NCBI RefSeq assembly: GCF_017357405.1 | Contig: NZ_CP071597.1 | Coordinates: forward strand, 3,224,001-3,288,000 | Source of the DNA: Halomontanus rarus | Lineage (GTDB): Archaea > Halobacteriota > Halobacteria > Halobacteriales > Natrialbaceae | Length of the DNA stretch: 64,000 nt | Direction of reading: 5' to 3' | Shown: piece after piece, positions 17,616 through 27,673 of the stretch | Position numbering within the stretch: the first letter of the stretch is position 1 | Layout of the letters: each line of letters opens with the position of its first letter | Position numbers and translations under genes: made by a program | The notes under the pieces: generated by a model | Seen by the model: only the letters and a program-made list of their open reading frames with translations | What the model was told of the DNA's origin: nothing | The model's database searches: none

Positions 17616-18473
17616 TCAGTCGACGACGTTACCGAGTCCGATCCCGTCGTCGTCTTCGCTCTCGTTTTCGGATTCGTTGCCGCCGCCGTCGTCGGTTTCG
17701 GTTCCGTCGCCGTCGGTCTCGTTCTCGCCGCTTCCGTCGCCGCCCGTCTCGTCGCCCTCGCTCTCCCCGTCGGTGTCGTTCCCGTCTCCCGCTTCGTCGC
17801 CCCCGTCCTCGCCCTCGTACGACGCCGGCAGTTCGTCGACGACCGACTCCATGAGTTCGAGGACGTTCTCCTCTTCCTGAGACTCGAGCATCTGCGGGTA
17901 GACGCCGATGGTCACGACGAGGCCGTCGTCCGAGTCGACCGCCTGGGTGACGTGGAGGTAAATGTCGACCGAGGAGCCGTCGAACGTCGCCTCGGCGGCG
18001 TACTTCGTCTGCTTGGTCGCCTGACCGAGGACCGAGGCGGTCCCCTCCTCGTCCGTGCGGACGTTCTCGATTCCCTCGTAATTGTCCTGGACCATGGCGA
18101 CGATATCGTCGGTCGACATCTCCTCGACCGGGTTGAACTCCTCGCCGAGGATCCGGACCTGCGGCGTCGCGAGCGCGATAAAGACCGCGCCGCGCTGGCG
18201 GCCCAGCCCCAGCGGCATTTCGACCGCCTTCTCGTGTTCGGTCATGTAGTTGGTTACGACGACCTTCTCGGACTGGCCCGCCGCTTCGAACTCGCGTTCG
18301 ACGACCACGTCCTCGACGCCAGTCTCCTCGTACCCAGTGTCGTCGCGAGTAGCGGCCGCGACGCTAACCGGCGACGCCGAAAACTCGGTGAGGTCGTCCC
18401 GGTACAGGTAGAACGCACCCGCAGACCCCACGAGGACGGTCCCGACACCAGCGATGACAGTACGTCGTTTCAT
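17616..18473 (-). CDS. DUF6517-family secreted/anchored protein with acidic tail
   Basis: 285 residues from ATG 18473 (an upstream in-frame start at 18500 is less likely). MKRRTVIAG then a hydrophobic segment ending in SAGAFYLY forms a signal or N-anchor. The middle (about 30-215) is the haloarchaeal DUF6517 domain, unknown function, with ALATPQVRILGEEFNP. The last 70 residues are Asp/Glu/Gly/Ser/Asn repeats, a typical cell-surface linker in salt-loving archaea or a divalent-cation sink. Confidence 0.75.
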   Translation of the reverse strand: MKRRTVIAGVGTVLVGSAGAFYLYRDDLTEFSASPVSVAAATRDDTGYEETGVEDVVVEREFEAAGQSEKVVVTNYMTEHEKAVEMPLGLGRQRGAVFIALATPQVRILGEEFNPVEEMSTDDIVAMVQDNYEGIENVRTDEEGTASVLGQATKQTKYAAEATFDGSSVDIYLHVTQAVDSDDGLVVTIGVYPQMLESQEEENVLELMESVVDELPASYEGEDGGDEAGDGNDTDGESEGDETGGDGSGENETDGDGTETDDGGGNESENESEDDDGIGLGNVVD

Positions 18474-18790
18474 TCTGCTGGGAATCTCTTTCAGGTTCAC
18501 AAGTGTTTTTTGGGTTCGAACGAGGGAGAACGCTCGACCATCACGGTTGAAACGCCGCGTCGTCTTTTCTTTCTACCACCACGATAACGTACGTCCGTGG
18601 GAGATCCGTCTCGTCCGCTCATCGTCGGTGCACTCACGGTTCGCTTCGAGGACCGACCGGAGTCCGCGAGCGTTCGGGAATCGATCGGGGTCCGCGAACG
18701 CTGGAGTCACGACTCGAGCGTTCGGTCTCGGTTTCGATACCGGGCAAGCACCAAGTACCGCTCCGGCGTAGTTTTACCCGGTGTGTACAC
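18474..18790. other. 317-bp gap upstream of a phosphoribosyltransferase gene
   Basis: No gene seen on either strand. The words CGAGCGTTCGG and CCGCGAACG recur at about 18668-18725 but form no ordered repeat. Confidence 0.35.
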
Positions 18791-19441
18791 ATGTTCGACG
18801 ACAGAACTGACGCCGGCCGCCGGCTCGCCGACCTCCTCGGGGAGCGTGGTCTCGAAGCAGACCTCGTCCTCGGGATTCCCCGCGGCGCGCTACCCGTCGC
18901 CCGTCCGGTCGCGGACGCCCTCGGCGCGGACCTCGACGTCGTCGTCGCCCAGAAGATCGGTGCGCCGGGGAATCCGGAACTCGCGATCGGGGCCGCGGCC
19001 AGCGACGGGAGCGTCTGGCTCAACGAGGCCCTCGTCGAGCGACTCGGCGTCCCCGACTCTCACGTCGAGCGCGAACGCGAGCGGGAGGCCGAACACGCCC
19101 GCGAAAAGGCCGCCGCGTACCGTCCGGGAGGCCGAACCGACCTGCCGGATCTGACCGGTAAACGCGTCGTGGTCGTCGACGACGGCGTCGCGACCGGCGC
19201 GACCGCTATCGCCTGTCTCAGACAGCTTCGGGAGAACGGCGCCGCACGGGTAATTCTCGCGGTCCCGGTCGGCTCTCCCGACTCGCTCGAGCGACTCGAG
19301 GCGGAAGCCGACGAGATCGTCGCCCTTCGGACGCCCGCGGATTTCCGTGCGGTCGGCCAGTACTATCGCGATTTCGGACAGGTGAGCGACGACGAAGCGA
19401 TCGAGTATCTCGAGTTCGATAGCGAACGTGACCGTGAGTGA
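18791..19441 (+). CDS. Phosphoribosyltransferase-family protein
   Basis: 216 residues. The PRPP-binding loop VVVVDDGVATGAT (about residues 128-140) with its two acidic residues and the VLGIPRGALPVA strand at residue 25 are diagnostic of type I PRTases. The helical flap (EREREREAEHAREKAAAY) is highly charged. Proteins of this branch are annotated only as phosphoribosyltransferase; nucleobase specificity is not evident and some members are fused to hydrolases that are absent here. It converges on gdh (21-bp gap). Confidence 0.85.
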   Translation: MFDDRTDAGRRLADLLGERGLEADLVLGIPRGALPVARPVADALGADLDVVVAQKIGAPGNPELAIGAAASDGSVWLNEALVERLGVPDSHVEREREREAEHAREKAAAYRPGGRTDLPDLTGKRVVVVDDGVATGATAIACLRQLRENGAARVILAVPVGSPDSLERLEAEADEIVALRTPADFRAVGQYYRDFGQVSDDEAIEYLEFDSERDRE

Positions 19442-19462
19442 GACGCCGGATCAGGGTCTGGG

Positions 19463-20770
19463 TCAGGGCCAGAGCCCGCGCGCTTCGTGCGCCGCGGCGA
19501 CTCGCTTCAGCGCGACGACGTAGGCGGCGTCCCGCCAGGAGATGTCACGTTCCTCGACTTCCGTCCGGACGTCGTTCCAGGCGTCGATCATCTCCGACTC
19601 GAGTTCGGCGTTGACCTGCTCGAGCGACCACGCCCGGCGGTTGATGTCCTGGAGCCACTCGAAGTAGCTCACCGTCACGCCGCCCGCATTCGCGAGGATG
19701 TCCGGGATCACGTCGATCCCACGTTCGTCGAGGATGGTGTCGGCCGCGAACGTCGTCGGGCCGTTGGCACCCTCGACGACGATCTCGGCGGCGATCGCCT
19801 TCGCGTTGTCCTCGGTGATGACGTTTCCTACGGCCGCCGGAACGAGGACGTCGACGTCCAACTCGAGCAACGCCTCGTTCGAGATCGTTTCCAGATCCCG
19901 TTCTTCGGCGGCTCTCGTGACGGCTTCGGGCTCCTCGTCGTGGGAGGGAATCGACGCGACGTCGAGCCCGTTCGAGTCGTAGATCGCGCCGTTGACGTCG
20001 CTGATCGCGACGATCGTCGCGCCCCACTCCTCGAGCAGTCGAGCGGCGTTGGCGCCGACGCTACCGAATCCCTGGACGGCGACCGTCGCGTCCTCGAGCC
20101 CGAGCCCGCGGTACTCGCAGGCTTCGCGCGCGATGATCGCGACGCTCCGTCCGGGCGCTTCCTCTCGGCCTTCGCTGCCGCCGACGATCGGCGGCTTCCC
20201 CGTGACGACGCCGGGGATCGTCTCGCCGGCCTGCATGCTGTAGGCGTCCATGAGCCAGGCCATCGTCTGGGGATCCGTGCCCATGTCCGGCGCTGGGATG
20301 TCCGTCGTCGGCCCGATCACGTCGCGGATCTCCTGGGTGAACCGGCGGGTGAGCCGCTCCTTTTCGTCCTCGCTCAGAGCCTTCGGATCGACGACGATGC
20401 CGCCTTTCGCGCCGCCGAAGGGGATGTCCATCACGGCGCACTTCCAGGTCATCCACATCGCCAGCCCGACGCACTCGTCTCGAGTCACGTCCGGGTGATA
20501 GCGCAGTCCGCCCTTGTACGGCCCGCGGACGCTGTCGTGCTGGGCGCGATACCCCGTGAACGTGGCGACCGAGCCGTCGTCGCGTTCGATCGGGACGGAC
20601 ACTTCGTGTACTTTCGCCGGCGACTCGAGTCGCTCGACGACGTTCGGATCGATCTCGAGGTGCGTGGCCGCTCGCGCGAGTTGTCGTCTGGCCGTCTCGA
20701 GTGCGGTTTCAGGTTCGGCAGAATCGTTCGCGGTCGTCTCCGGCGGTAACGCGTTCGGTTCGGATGCCAT
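19463..20770 (-). CDS. gdhA: Glutamate dehydrogenase (Glu/Leu/Phe/Val dehydrogenase family)
   Basis: 435 residues from ATG 20770. Substrate domain with [11 protein letters not shown], catalytic-Lys region [18 protein letters not shown](P) domain with [30 protein letters not shown] and [12 protein letters not shown]. It interconverts glutamate and 2-oxoglutarate plus ammonia. Length and motifs match archaeal hexameric GDH. The preceding 46-residue zinc-ribbon gene ends only two bases before this start, so the two are almost surely one transcript. Confidence 0.95.
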   Translation of the reverse strand: MASEPNALPPETTANDSAEPETALETARRQLARAATHLEIDPNVVERLESPAKVHEVSVPIERDDGSVATFTGYRAQHDSVRGPYKGGLRYHPDVTRDECVGLAMWMTWKCAVMDIPFGGAKGGIVVDPKALSEDEKERLTRRFTQEIRDVIGPTTDIPAPDMGTDPQTMAWLMDAYSMQAGETIPGVVTGKPPIVGGSEGREEAPGRSVAIIAREACEYRGLGLEDATVAVQGFGSVGANAARLLEEWGATIVAISDVNGAIYDSNGLDVASIPSHDEEPEAVTRAAEERDLETISNEALLELDVDVLVPAAVGNVITEDNAKAIAAEIVVEGANGPTTFAADTILDERGIDVIPDILANAGGVTVSYFEWLQDINRRAWSLEQVNAELESEMIDAWNDVRTEVEERDISWRDAAYVVALKRVAAAHEARGLWP

Positions 20771-20772
20771 GC

Positions 20773-20913
20773 TCACTCGAGTGAAATCTTGCGATTTCGC
20801 ATCTCGGCGTGGCAGTCCGGGCAGGTCGGTTGGTTCGTCGTTCGGACGACGGTACCACAGTTGAAACACTCGTACCGTGTCTTCTCGTCGGGATCGTAGT
20901 CGACGTCTATCAT
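20773..20913 (-). CDS. 46-residue rubrerythrin-like zinc-ribbon protein upstream of gdh
   Basis: Complete small gene, ATG 20913 to TGA 20773. The product begins [20 protein letters not shown] and contains CxxC at residues 16/19 and CPDCH (31/34), ending MRNRKISLE. Two Cys pairs 11 residues apart make a rubredoxin/zinc-ribbon knuckle of the type annotated in haloarchaea as rubrerythrin-like domain. The stop lies two bases before the gdhA start codon. A role in regulating or assembling GDH is possible but only inferred from position. Confidence 0.8.
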   Translation of the reverse strand: MIDVDYDPDEKTRYECFNCGTVVRTTNQPTCPDCHAEMRNRKISLE

Positions 20914-21041
20914 GGGTATCAGTCGCGACGCGGGTGGCGTCGCAGGCGGGAGCGTCCCCGCTCTATCAGGGAATAATAGGGATATTAGGATGACTCTGTC
21001 TGTTGACTATCTAGCTCCGGCGCAGTTCGAGGGTTCACTAT

Positions 21042-24000
21042 TCACCCCCCGACCGCAGCGTTTGCCGGAAGATCGGCGTCGTCGAACAGTGCGGTGAACA
21101 GTTTCCGCTGAATCGTCCGGTTGTGGCGGTAAAACGCGGCCGCGGAGATGCCGAGGGTATCGGCGATCTCTTCGCCGGTCCGCTCCCGCGGCGACTCGAA
21201 GAACCCGCCGTAGTAGGCGACCTGTAACACCTCGAGTTGCCGGTCGGTCAGCCGCTCGAGGAACGCCGAGCGGACGTCGAGCGTCGCGGTTCGGTCGACG
21301 GATTGTTTGGAAACGAGCGTGACGTCGGTGAACGCGTTCTCGACGACCTGCGAGCTCCGTCTCGAGTCGACGCTGCTCGGCACGTCGATGACGACGTGGA
21401 CGGCCTCGGCCGTCGCCTCGAGGTGTCGGAGGACGATGCCGTGGTCGGCGAGACGAAGCGCGAGAAACGGACTCGACAGCTGGAGACGGAGGGTGCCGCC
21501 GGTTTCGGATTTCGTGTCGTCGCTCTCGTTTTCGTTCCTGTTCCCGTTCCTATTCTCGTTCCCGTTCTCGCTCTCGCTCTCACTTTCGTTCTCACTCCCA
21601 CTCCTCTTCCCCTGCTCTCCGTTACCCTCCGTCCAGCTTTCGTTGTGTCCCCGTCTTTCACCCTCGCCACCTCCCGTGATGATCTGGACGTCCTCGACCG
21701 AGACGAGCTCGCCTGCGACGGCCGCGACCCGATCCACCGGCGCCCCCTCGACCGTCGCGAAGACCGAGGTCCCGTCGGCGCTCTGCTGGACGCCGCCGCC
21801 GAACGAGACCGTACAGTCGGCTCGCGCTGCAAGCCGCTGGAACACGAAGTTCCGGTCGTGAGCCTCGAACTCGAGCCTGGTACTCGAGGCCGTCAGCAAC
21901 GCGCTCTTTCGTTCGACGGCACCCATCGCCGAGGCGATCGTTTCGCCGAGTTCCTCGAAGACGGCACGCGCGATGTCGTCGAACGCCGACGGACGGTCGG
22001 CGTAGACCGTCAACACGCCGTAGGTAAACTCGTCGTAGGCCAGCGGGACGCTGACGATCGACTGGTAGTCCCGCGAGAGCGCCTCCGTTCGCCACTGGGC
22101 CTCCCGGAGCCCGTCGACGACGTTCGAGACGACGGTCGTCGACCCCGTTCGAGTGGATTCGACCGCGGGTTCGTTTTCGTCGTCCTCGCCGACCGCACCC
22201 TCCTCGAGCGGGAACGACACGCTGTCGAGGTAACCCCGATCGTGACCGCTCCACGCGCGCGACGTGAGCCGGTCGCCGGTCTGGTCGGACTCGCCGATCC
22301 AGGCGAAGCGGAACCGATCGGCCGCCGTGAGCCGCTCGCAGACCGCCCGTTCGATCTCCTCGCGCGTCTCCGCGCGCACGAGCGCCTGATCGATCTCCCG
22401 GATGATCTCGTTGATCCGGTCGAGGTCGCTGAGCTGGCGGTTCCGCGTCTGGAGTTCCCGCTCCTGTTCGCGCAACGTCGTCTCGCGTTCGACGCGGTCG
22501 AGGGCGGCCTCGGCAGTCGCCGCAAGTAGATCGGCCAGTTCGCGGCTCACGTCGTCGAACTGCCCGACATCGGCCGATCCGGCGACGAACACGCCGTGGT
22601 CGCCCAGCGGGACGAACGCGCCGCTTCGGATGTCTGTCGCCGGGTTCTCCAGTCGATCGCTGTCGTGGACGTCGTCGAACACCCGCGTCTCGCCCTCGAC
22701 GAAGGCGTCTCCTGTGATGCTATCGTCGCTCGCCCGAAACGGTGGAAACGGTCCGTTCAACCGCTCCATCGCCGGTGAACAGGCGACCGGCCGCAGGACG
22801 TTCTCGTCCGTGTCGAAGACGAACGCGGCGCTAGCTTCGACGCCCAGCACGTCCGGCGCGTCCTCGACGACGATCCCGCCAATCTCGGATTTCGTCTCCG
22901 CGTAGAGCAGTCGTCGGGCCGTCCGGTGGAGCGCCGTCAACGCCTCCTCGCGTTCCTTCCGCTTCGTGATGTCGCGACAGCTGTAGAGGGTCGTCCCGTC
23001 CTGAATCGACACCTGGCGAACGTTGACCAAGAGCGTGTGCTCGCGTCCCGCTTTGTCGGTCGCCGTACACTCGATGTTCGTCAACACGCCCGCCTCCCGC
23101 AGGTCTTCCCGGTCGAACAGCTCCGCGCCGAGCAGGTCGTCGATCGTCTCCATCTCGTGGATCTCGTCGTCGGTGTAGCCGAAGATGAAGTGGACGTTCG
23201 GACAGACGTAGGTGAACGCGCCGTCGTCGTCGGTGATCAGGACCGTATCCGTCATGTTGTTCAGCGTCACCCGGTGGAGTTCCTCGGACTCGCGGAGCTC
23301 CGCCTCGAGGTTCGCGCGCTCGGTCACGTCCGTGGCGTCCGCGACGAGCGAGACGACCTCGCCGGTCTCGTCGCGAACCGGTCGAACGGTCACCTCGATC
23401 CGCCGGGTCCGCTCTCCGACGGTGATCTCTAACTCCCGGTGATCGACGGCGCCGTCACCGGCGCGTTCGACGGCAGCTCGAACGGCGTCGGCCGTCGCCT
23501 CGTCGGGCCACCAGGGAAGGTCCCGGAAGTGGGTCCCTCGAAGGGTCCCGCCGTCACCGACGGCCCCGCGGCGCTCGTCGCTCGCGGCGGCAACCGCCTC
23601 GCGTGCCGCCTCGTTCGCCCGCACCACCGCCCCGTCCCCGTCGAGAACCCATGTGTAGGTGTGCGGATCTTCGAAGATCGCGTCGAACCGCCGCGCCCGC
23701 GCTCGGTCCCGCCGTCGCGTCCGACCGTCGTCGATCGCGTCGGCGACGCACTCGAACAACCGTTCCTCGAATTCCTCGAGCGCCCGTTCGTCGCGGTCAT
23801 CCTCGCCATCGCCGCCGGTCGCCGACCGCGCCACGTAGCCGGCGACGCCCGCCGCGACCGCGTCGCTCGCCAGCCGCTCGTCGCCGTTCTCGGGGGCGAA
23901 GACGACCGGCACGTCGGGGAACCGTCCGTCGATCGTCCTGACGAGTTCGAGTCCGCTCGCGTCGGGGAGCGACGCCGCAGTGACCGCGCACTCGATCCGT

Positions 24001-24212
24001 TCCGTCTCGAGTACCTCGAGCGCCGTCGCCGCGCGTTCGACTCGACGGAGGCCGAAGGTCGGACCGTCCTCGGTCGTCTCGCCGATCGCGCTGTCGACGC
24101 CATCGCCGTCGCTGCGCTCGTTGCCACTCCGACCGTCGTCGCCGTCGTTACGGACACCGCCGTCGATTCCGACGAGGAGAACGGTGCCGTCACCGGTCCG
24201 TTCGCGTCCCAT
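21042..24212 (-). CDS. Multidomain PAS/GAF sensor with bat-type HTH_10 output
   Basis: 1056 residues. Order: degenerate receiver-like region (about 1-150), PAS (about 170-290), second PAS (about 295-420, ending in CRDITKRKERE), GAF (about 430-565), GAF (about 600-760, GYLDSVSFPLEEG), bacterioopsin-activator/GAF-HTH-associated region (about 770-960) and the HTH_10 domain (LTDRQLEVLQVAYYGGFFESPRE, about 985-1040). No kinase. The BAT region is split by a Ser/Glu/Asn repeat insertion (about 850-900). Haloarchaeal relatives sense light, redox or oxygen and control genes such as bop; targets here are unknown. Confidence 0.93.
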   Translation of the reverse strand: MGRERTGDGTVLLVGIDGGVRNDGDDGRSGNERSDGDGVDSAIGETTEDGPTFGLRRVERAATALEVLETERIECAVTAASLPDASGLELVRTIDGRFPDVPVVFAPENGDERLASDAVAAGVAGYVARSATGGDGEDDRDERALEEFEERLFECVADAIDDGRTRRRDRARARRFDAIFEDPHTYTWVLDGDGAVVRANEAAREAVAAASDERRGAVGDGGTLRGTHFRDLPWWPDEATADAVRAAVERAGDGAVDHRELEITVGERTRRIEVTVRPVRDETGEVVSLVADATDVTERANLEAELRESEELHRVTLNNMTDTVLITDDDGAFTYVCPNVHFIFGYTDDEIHEMETIDDLLGAELFDREDLREAGVLTNIECTATDKAGREHTLLVNVRQVSIQDGTTLYSCRDITKRKEREEALTALHRTARRLLYAETKSEIGGIVVEDAPDVLGVEASAAFVFDTDENVLRPVACSPAMERLNGPFPPFRASDDSITGDAFVEGETRVFDDVHDSDRLENPATDIRSGAFVPLGDHGVFVAGSADVGQFDDVSRELADLLAATAEAALDRVERETTLREQERELQTRNRQLSDLDRINEIIREIDQALVRAETREEIERAVCERLTAADRFRFAWIGESDQTGDRLTSRAWSGHDRGYLDSVSFPLEEGAVGEDDENEPAVESTRTGSTTVVSNVVDGLREAQWRTEALSRDYQSIVSVPLAYDEFTYGVLTVYADRPSAFDDIARAVFEELGETIASAMGAVERKSALLTASSTRLEFEAHDRNFVFQRLAARADCTVSFGGGVQQSADGTSVFATVEGAPVDRVAAVAGELVSVEDVQIITGGGEGERRGHNESWTEGNGEQGKRSGSENESESESENGNENRNGNRNENESDDTKSETGGTLRLQLSSPFLALRLADHGIVLRHLEATAEAVHVVIDVPSSVDSRRSSQVVENAFTDVTLVSKQSVDRTATLDVRSAFLERLTDRQLEVLQVAYYGGFFESPRERTGEEIADTLGISAAAFYRHNRTIQRKLFTALFDDADLPANAAVGG

Positions 24213-24278
24213 TCGAAGGGCCTATGACAGCCTCACGATAGAAGGTGTCGGTTTCGCTCGTTCGTGGCACCGTCGTCG

Positions 24279-25142
24279 CTACGATGTCGTGAGTTCCTCC
24301 GTCTTCTCTTCGTCGTCGTCTCCGTCCTCCCCGAGTGGAACCCAACCGTCGTCGGGTTCGACGCGCCCGGCGAGGACGGCGTTTCCGACCGCGCCGAGCA
24401 GGATGCAGAGGCCCCCGAGGTAGACCCACGTCAGGACGATCAGAACGGCGCCGGCGACGCCGTAGAGTTCGACGCTGTCGGCGGTCCTCACGTAGAACCG
24501 AAAGCTGATCGCCAGGATCACCCAGGCGCCCGCGGCGAAGGCCGTTCCCGGAAGCACCTCGCGGATCGAGACGTCGGTCTGGGGATACACGTAGTACATC
24601 GGGAGGAAGGCGGCGACGAGGAGCCCGAACAACAGAACTGGGCTGAGAAGGCGCCACCAGAGCCCGTCGACGACCAGCGAGAGGCCCACGCCGACGACGC
24701 CGACGAGTGCGACGACGACGACGACCGTCACCGAACTCAACAAGACTTCGATCACCGCGCCGGAAAGCGACTGTCGACGCCGCGAGCCGTAGACGGCGGT
24801 GAAGGTGCTGTTGATCGCGTGGAACAGCCGGACGCCGCTCCAGACCAGAATCACGAACGCGAGACCGGTCGCCCGGAGACGCCCGCCGCCGTTCCCCGTC
24901 ACCTCGTCGAGCGTCCCTTCCGTGGCCGCCGCGTCGAGTCCCGAGACCGACTCGAGAGTCCGGAGAACGGTATCGAGCGCGTCGACGACGGAGACGCCCA
25001 CGAGGAGCAGGATGATCAGCGGAACGAGCGTGTTGAACGCGTGGTAGGCCAGCCCCGCCGATTTGACGCTGAGCTGGCGCTCGCGCGAGACGGCGACGAC
25101 GTCGGAGAGAAACGCGACGACGGCCTCCCTCGAGTGGTCCAT
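24279..25142 (-). CDS. YihY/BrkB-family membrane protein
   Basis: 287 residues from ATG 25142 (the GTG at 25157 is an alternative). Six hydrophobic segments, the family landmark SAGLAYHAFNTLVPLIILL in the first helix and VLTWVYLGGLCILLGAVGNA at the end match the YihY/virulence factor BrkB family, membrane proteins of unknown transport or envelope function. The C-terminal tail is acidic. The gene is downstream of the YwbE gene on the same strand with an 96-bp gap. Confidence 0.9.
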   Translation of the reverse strand: MDHSREAVVAFLSDVVAVSRERQLSVKSAGLAYHAFNTLVPLIILLLVGVSVVDALDTVLRTLESVSGLDAAATEGTLDEVTGNGGGRLRATGLAFVILVWSGVRLFHAINSTFTAVYGSRRRQSLSGAVIEVLLSSVTVVVVVALVGVVGVGLSLVVDGLWWRLLSPVLLFGLLVAAFLPMYYVYPQTDVSIREVLPGTAFAAGAWVILAISFRFYVRTADSVELYGVAGAVLIVLTWVYLGGLCILLGAVGNAVLAGRVEPDDGWVPLGEDGDDDEEKTEELTTS

Positions 25143-25238
25143 GCCGGCGAGTTCCACGATCGATCGGATATATGTGCTGGCGGTATCGTGTCCGAACGGC
25201 TGATTTCGCGGACCCTACTCCTCGGTGACTCACGGTCC

Positions 25239-25445
25239 CTACTCGTCGGTGACGACCTCTCGAACGTGACCGACGACGCCGGATTTGAGCTCGACTTCCG
25301 GCCCCTCCGGATCCTCGCCCACGACGGTCCCGACCTCGCCGACGAGCGGTTCCTTATCCTCGGATTTGACGTTCTGGTCGCTCTGGACGATCCGCACGGT
25401 CATCCCCTGTCGGAGCTCGTTCGCGTCGGGTGGATTCCCGGACAT
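25239..25445 (-). CDS. YwbE family protein (DUF2196)
   Basis: 68 residues. The pattern GMTVRIVQSDQN...GEVGTVVGEDPEGPEVELKSGVVGHVREV is that of the DUF2196/YwbE small barrel, which has an archaeal and bacterial distribution and no known function. Its KOW-like beta structure suggests RNA or protein binding. Located between msrB and yihY on the same strand. Confidence 0.85.
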   Translation of the reverse strand: MSGNPPDANELRQGMTVRIVQSDQNVKSEDKEPLVGEVGTVVGEDPEGPEVELKSGVVGHVREVVTDE

Positions 25446-25510
25446 AGTCGTTGCTGGGCCGGTGAGTTCGAAAAGGATAGTGCCTGCATTCGCGTCGCGT
25501 CCGCGAGTGA

Positions 25511-25933
25511 TTACTCGGCGTCGTCGCCGTCGTTACCGTCGTCGAAATCGAGCGCGACGGAGTTGATACAGTAGCGCTGGCCCGTCGGCTCGGGGCCGTC
25601 CTCGAAGACGTGGCCGAGGTGGCCGCCGCACTCCGCACAGAGGACCTCGGTACGGCGCATCCCGTTACTGGTGTCGAGTCGCGTCTCGACCCGGTCGTCG
25701 TCGACGTCGTAGAAACTCGGCCAGCCGCAGCCGGAGTCGAACTTCGTGTCGGCGTCGAACAACTCCGCGCCACAGCCCGTACAGGCGTACGTTCCGTCTT
25801 CTTTGTGATCGACGTACTCGCCGCTGAACGGCGCTTCGGTGCCGGCTTCCCGGAGGATTCGATACTCTTCGTCGGACAGTTTCTCCTGCCACTCCTCGTC
25901 GGACGTCGGCCGTTCGCTCGGTTCTTGACTCAT
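25511..25933 (-). CDS. msrB: Peptide-methionine (R)-S-oxide reductase MsrB
   Basis: 140 residues. Zinc cysteines in CTGCG and [12 protein letters not shown], the [10 protein letters not shown] substrate loop and the catalytic RYCINS are all present. The enzyme reduces the R isomer of methionine sulfoxide in proteins in the cytoplasm. Acidic C-terminal tail [10 protein letters not shown]. No msrA beside it. Confidence 0.96.
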   Translation of the reverse strand: MSQEPSERPTSDEEWQEKLSDEEYRILREAGTEAPFSGEYVDHKEDGTYACTGCGAELFDADTKFDSGCGWPSFYDVDDDRVETRLDTSNGMRRTEVLCAECGGHLGHVFEDGPEPTGQRYCINSVALDFDDGNDGDDAE

Positions 25934-26012
25934 ACCCGTGGATAGGGGAGAGAGGCGTAAGTGTCTGTCTCCATTCTATCGCCGACATATCGCCGCGAGG
26001 AGTGGTATCAAC

Positions 26013-26183
26013 TCACTTCCGTCCGGTGATCACGTTCGTACTCCGGCAGTCCGGACACTGCGTCATCCGCCCGACGCCGGGTACGTCGATGCTGACCCAG
26101 TCGTCGCCGCCGCTGGGTGCTTCGAAGCCGCAGTTGAGACAGCGTGACTGCTCGAGGGAGGGTGATGTGGCATTACTTGCCAT
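26013..26183 (-). CDS. Small CPxCG-type zinc-finger protein
   Basis: 56 residues from ATG 26183 (an extension to 26210 is possible, but the AT-rich promoter patch near 26213-26222 puts the predicted transcript start close to 26190). CLNCG near residue 16 and CPDCR near residue 44 form a zinc ribbon spaced by a Gly/Asp linker. Haloarchaea carry many such one-domain zinc-finger proteins, several needed for stress or biofilm phenotypes; this one is not specifically recognised. Confidence 0.72.
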   Translation of the reverse strand: MASNATSPSLEQSRCLNCGFEAPSGGDDWVSIDVPGVGRMTQCPDCRSTNVITGRK

Positions 26184-26426
26184 GGATCGACATATGTCAC
26201 GAACTTCCATAGTGATTTTTACCGGTCGCGATGACTCTCAGGGTCCAGCACGTGTCCGAACCCAAGCGGTTTGCAGTCGGCCCGCGTTGTCGGTCACGAT
26301 GGCTCTCCGACGATGGACTCGGACCGATCGAACTCGAGAACGGCGCTGCTGGAACGTGCACCGCCTGAATTCCCGATTTGCGAGGTATCGTCGCCACCCC
26401 GACCAACCGACCGGAGGCGGTCCCCG

Positions 26427-27578
26427 ATGACCCGTCCGCCTCGAGTCGCCGTCGTCGGTGCGGGCGTCGCCGGGGCCGGTGTCGCGAGCGCGCTGGGAGA
26501 ATCGGCCCTCGAGGTGACGGTCCTCGAGCGCGACGACGTGGCGGGCGGTCGAACGGCGACGCACCGTCGCGACGGCTGTCGCTACGATATCGGCGCGAAC
26601 TACCTCTCGGACGGGTCCGAACGGGTCTCCGAACTCGTTCGGACGCTGGACGACGGCGACCTCGTCGATATCGGCGCGTCGGTCTGGACCTTCGACGCGG
26701 ACGGGAGGATCTCGCCGGGCGACGAGGCGCGCGCGGACGACCACCGGTGGACCTTCGAGGGCGGGCTCGCGACGCTCCCTCGGCGACTGCTCGAGCGCTC
26801 CGGCGCGACGGTTCGGACCGGGTGCTCCGTCACGAGCCTCGAGTACGCCTCCGACGAGGGCCGCTGGATCGTCGATCTCGGCGGTGAGGAGACGAACGCG
26901 GCGGCCGAGAACCTCGACGCCGACGCCGTCGTCTTGACCCCGCCGGGACCGGCGACCGCGTCGATTCTCGAGGCGAGCGTCGACGGGAGCGAGGAGTCCG
27001 AGTCCCAGCCTCAGTCCACGTTCCAGTCCCAGCCCCAGTTTCAGGCCCTCGCGGAGGCCGCCCGGTCGACCCCCTATCGGTCGGTCCACTCCTTCGCGTT
27101 ACACTATCCGTTCGACCTCGAGCGCCCCTTCTACGCGCTGGTGAACACCGACCGGGAACACCCCGTCGGCTGGGTCGCTCGGGAAGGAGAGAAACGCGGT
27201 CACGTCCCCGAAGGCGAGACGCTCCTGATCGCGCAGATGGCCTCTGACTGGTCCGTCACACACCGGTCGACGGCGGCGGCGGACGCGGCCAGCGAAGCGG
27301 CCGCACGCGTCGCGGCGCTGCTCGAGGACGACCGGCTCGCGGACCCGGACTGGACCGATCTGGTCGAGTGGCGGGACGCCTTGCCGGATACCGATCCCGA
27401 CGCGGACGCCGACGCAGAGACGACCGGAACCGATCGGTTCCGCGGCGCCGAGTTGGCGGGTCTGTTCGTCGCCAGCGACTGCACGCACGGTCGCGGCCGC
27501 ATTCACGCGGCTCTCGAGCGCGGACTCGCCGTGGGCGATCGGATCCGTGGGTCGTTCGGTTCCGATCGTAGTCACTAA
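26427..27578 (+). CDS. FAD-dependent amine oxidase/renalase-like oxidoreductase
   Basis: 383 residues from ATG 26427. Dinucleotide motif VAVVGAGVAGAGVASAL (residues about 7-23), the E of VTVLERDDVAGGRTAT and the C-terminal FAD loop GLFVASDCTHGRGRIHAALERGL define the NAD(P)/FAD oxidoreductase family near renalase. A Gln/Ser/Pro/Glu-rich insertion (about 190-210) and an Asp-Ala-Asp repeat (about 322-333) are simple-repeat expansions. Substrate unknown. Confidence 0.85.
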   Translation: MTRPPRVAVVGAGVAGAGVASALGESALEVTVLERDDVAGGRTATHRRDGCRYDIGANYLSDGSERVSELVRTLDDGDLVDIGASVWTFDADGRISPGDEARADDHRWTFEGGLATLPRRLLERSGATVRTGCSVTSLEYASDEGRWIVDLGGEETNAAAENLDADAVVLTPPGPATASILEASVDGSEESESQPQSTFQSQPQFQALAEAARSTPYRSVHSFALHYPFDLERPFYALVNTDREHPVGWVAREGEKRGHVPEGETLLIAQMASDWSVTHRSTAAADAASEAAARVAALLEDDRLADPDWTDLVEWRDALPDTDPDADADAETTGTDRFRGAELAGLFVASDCTHGRGRIHAALERGLAVGDRIRGSFGSDRSH

Positions 27579-27673
27579 AAGCCACTATACATCCGATCGC
27601 ACGAGGGAAGCGCGGTTCGGAGCGAGTTCTGTGAGCGAGAACCGCGGACTGTGTGATCGGTGTGGAATTCGTA

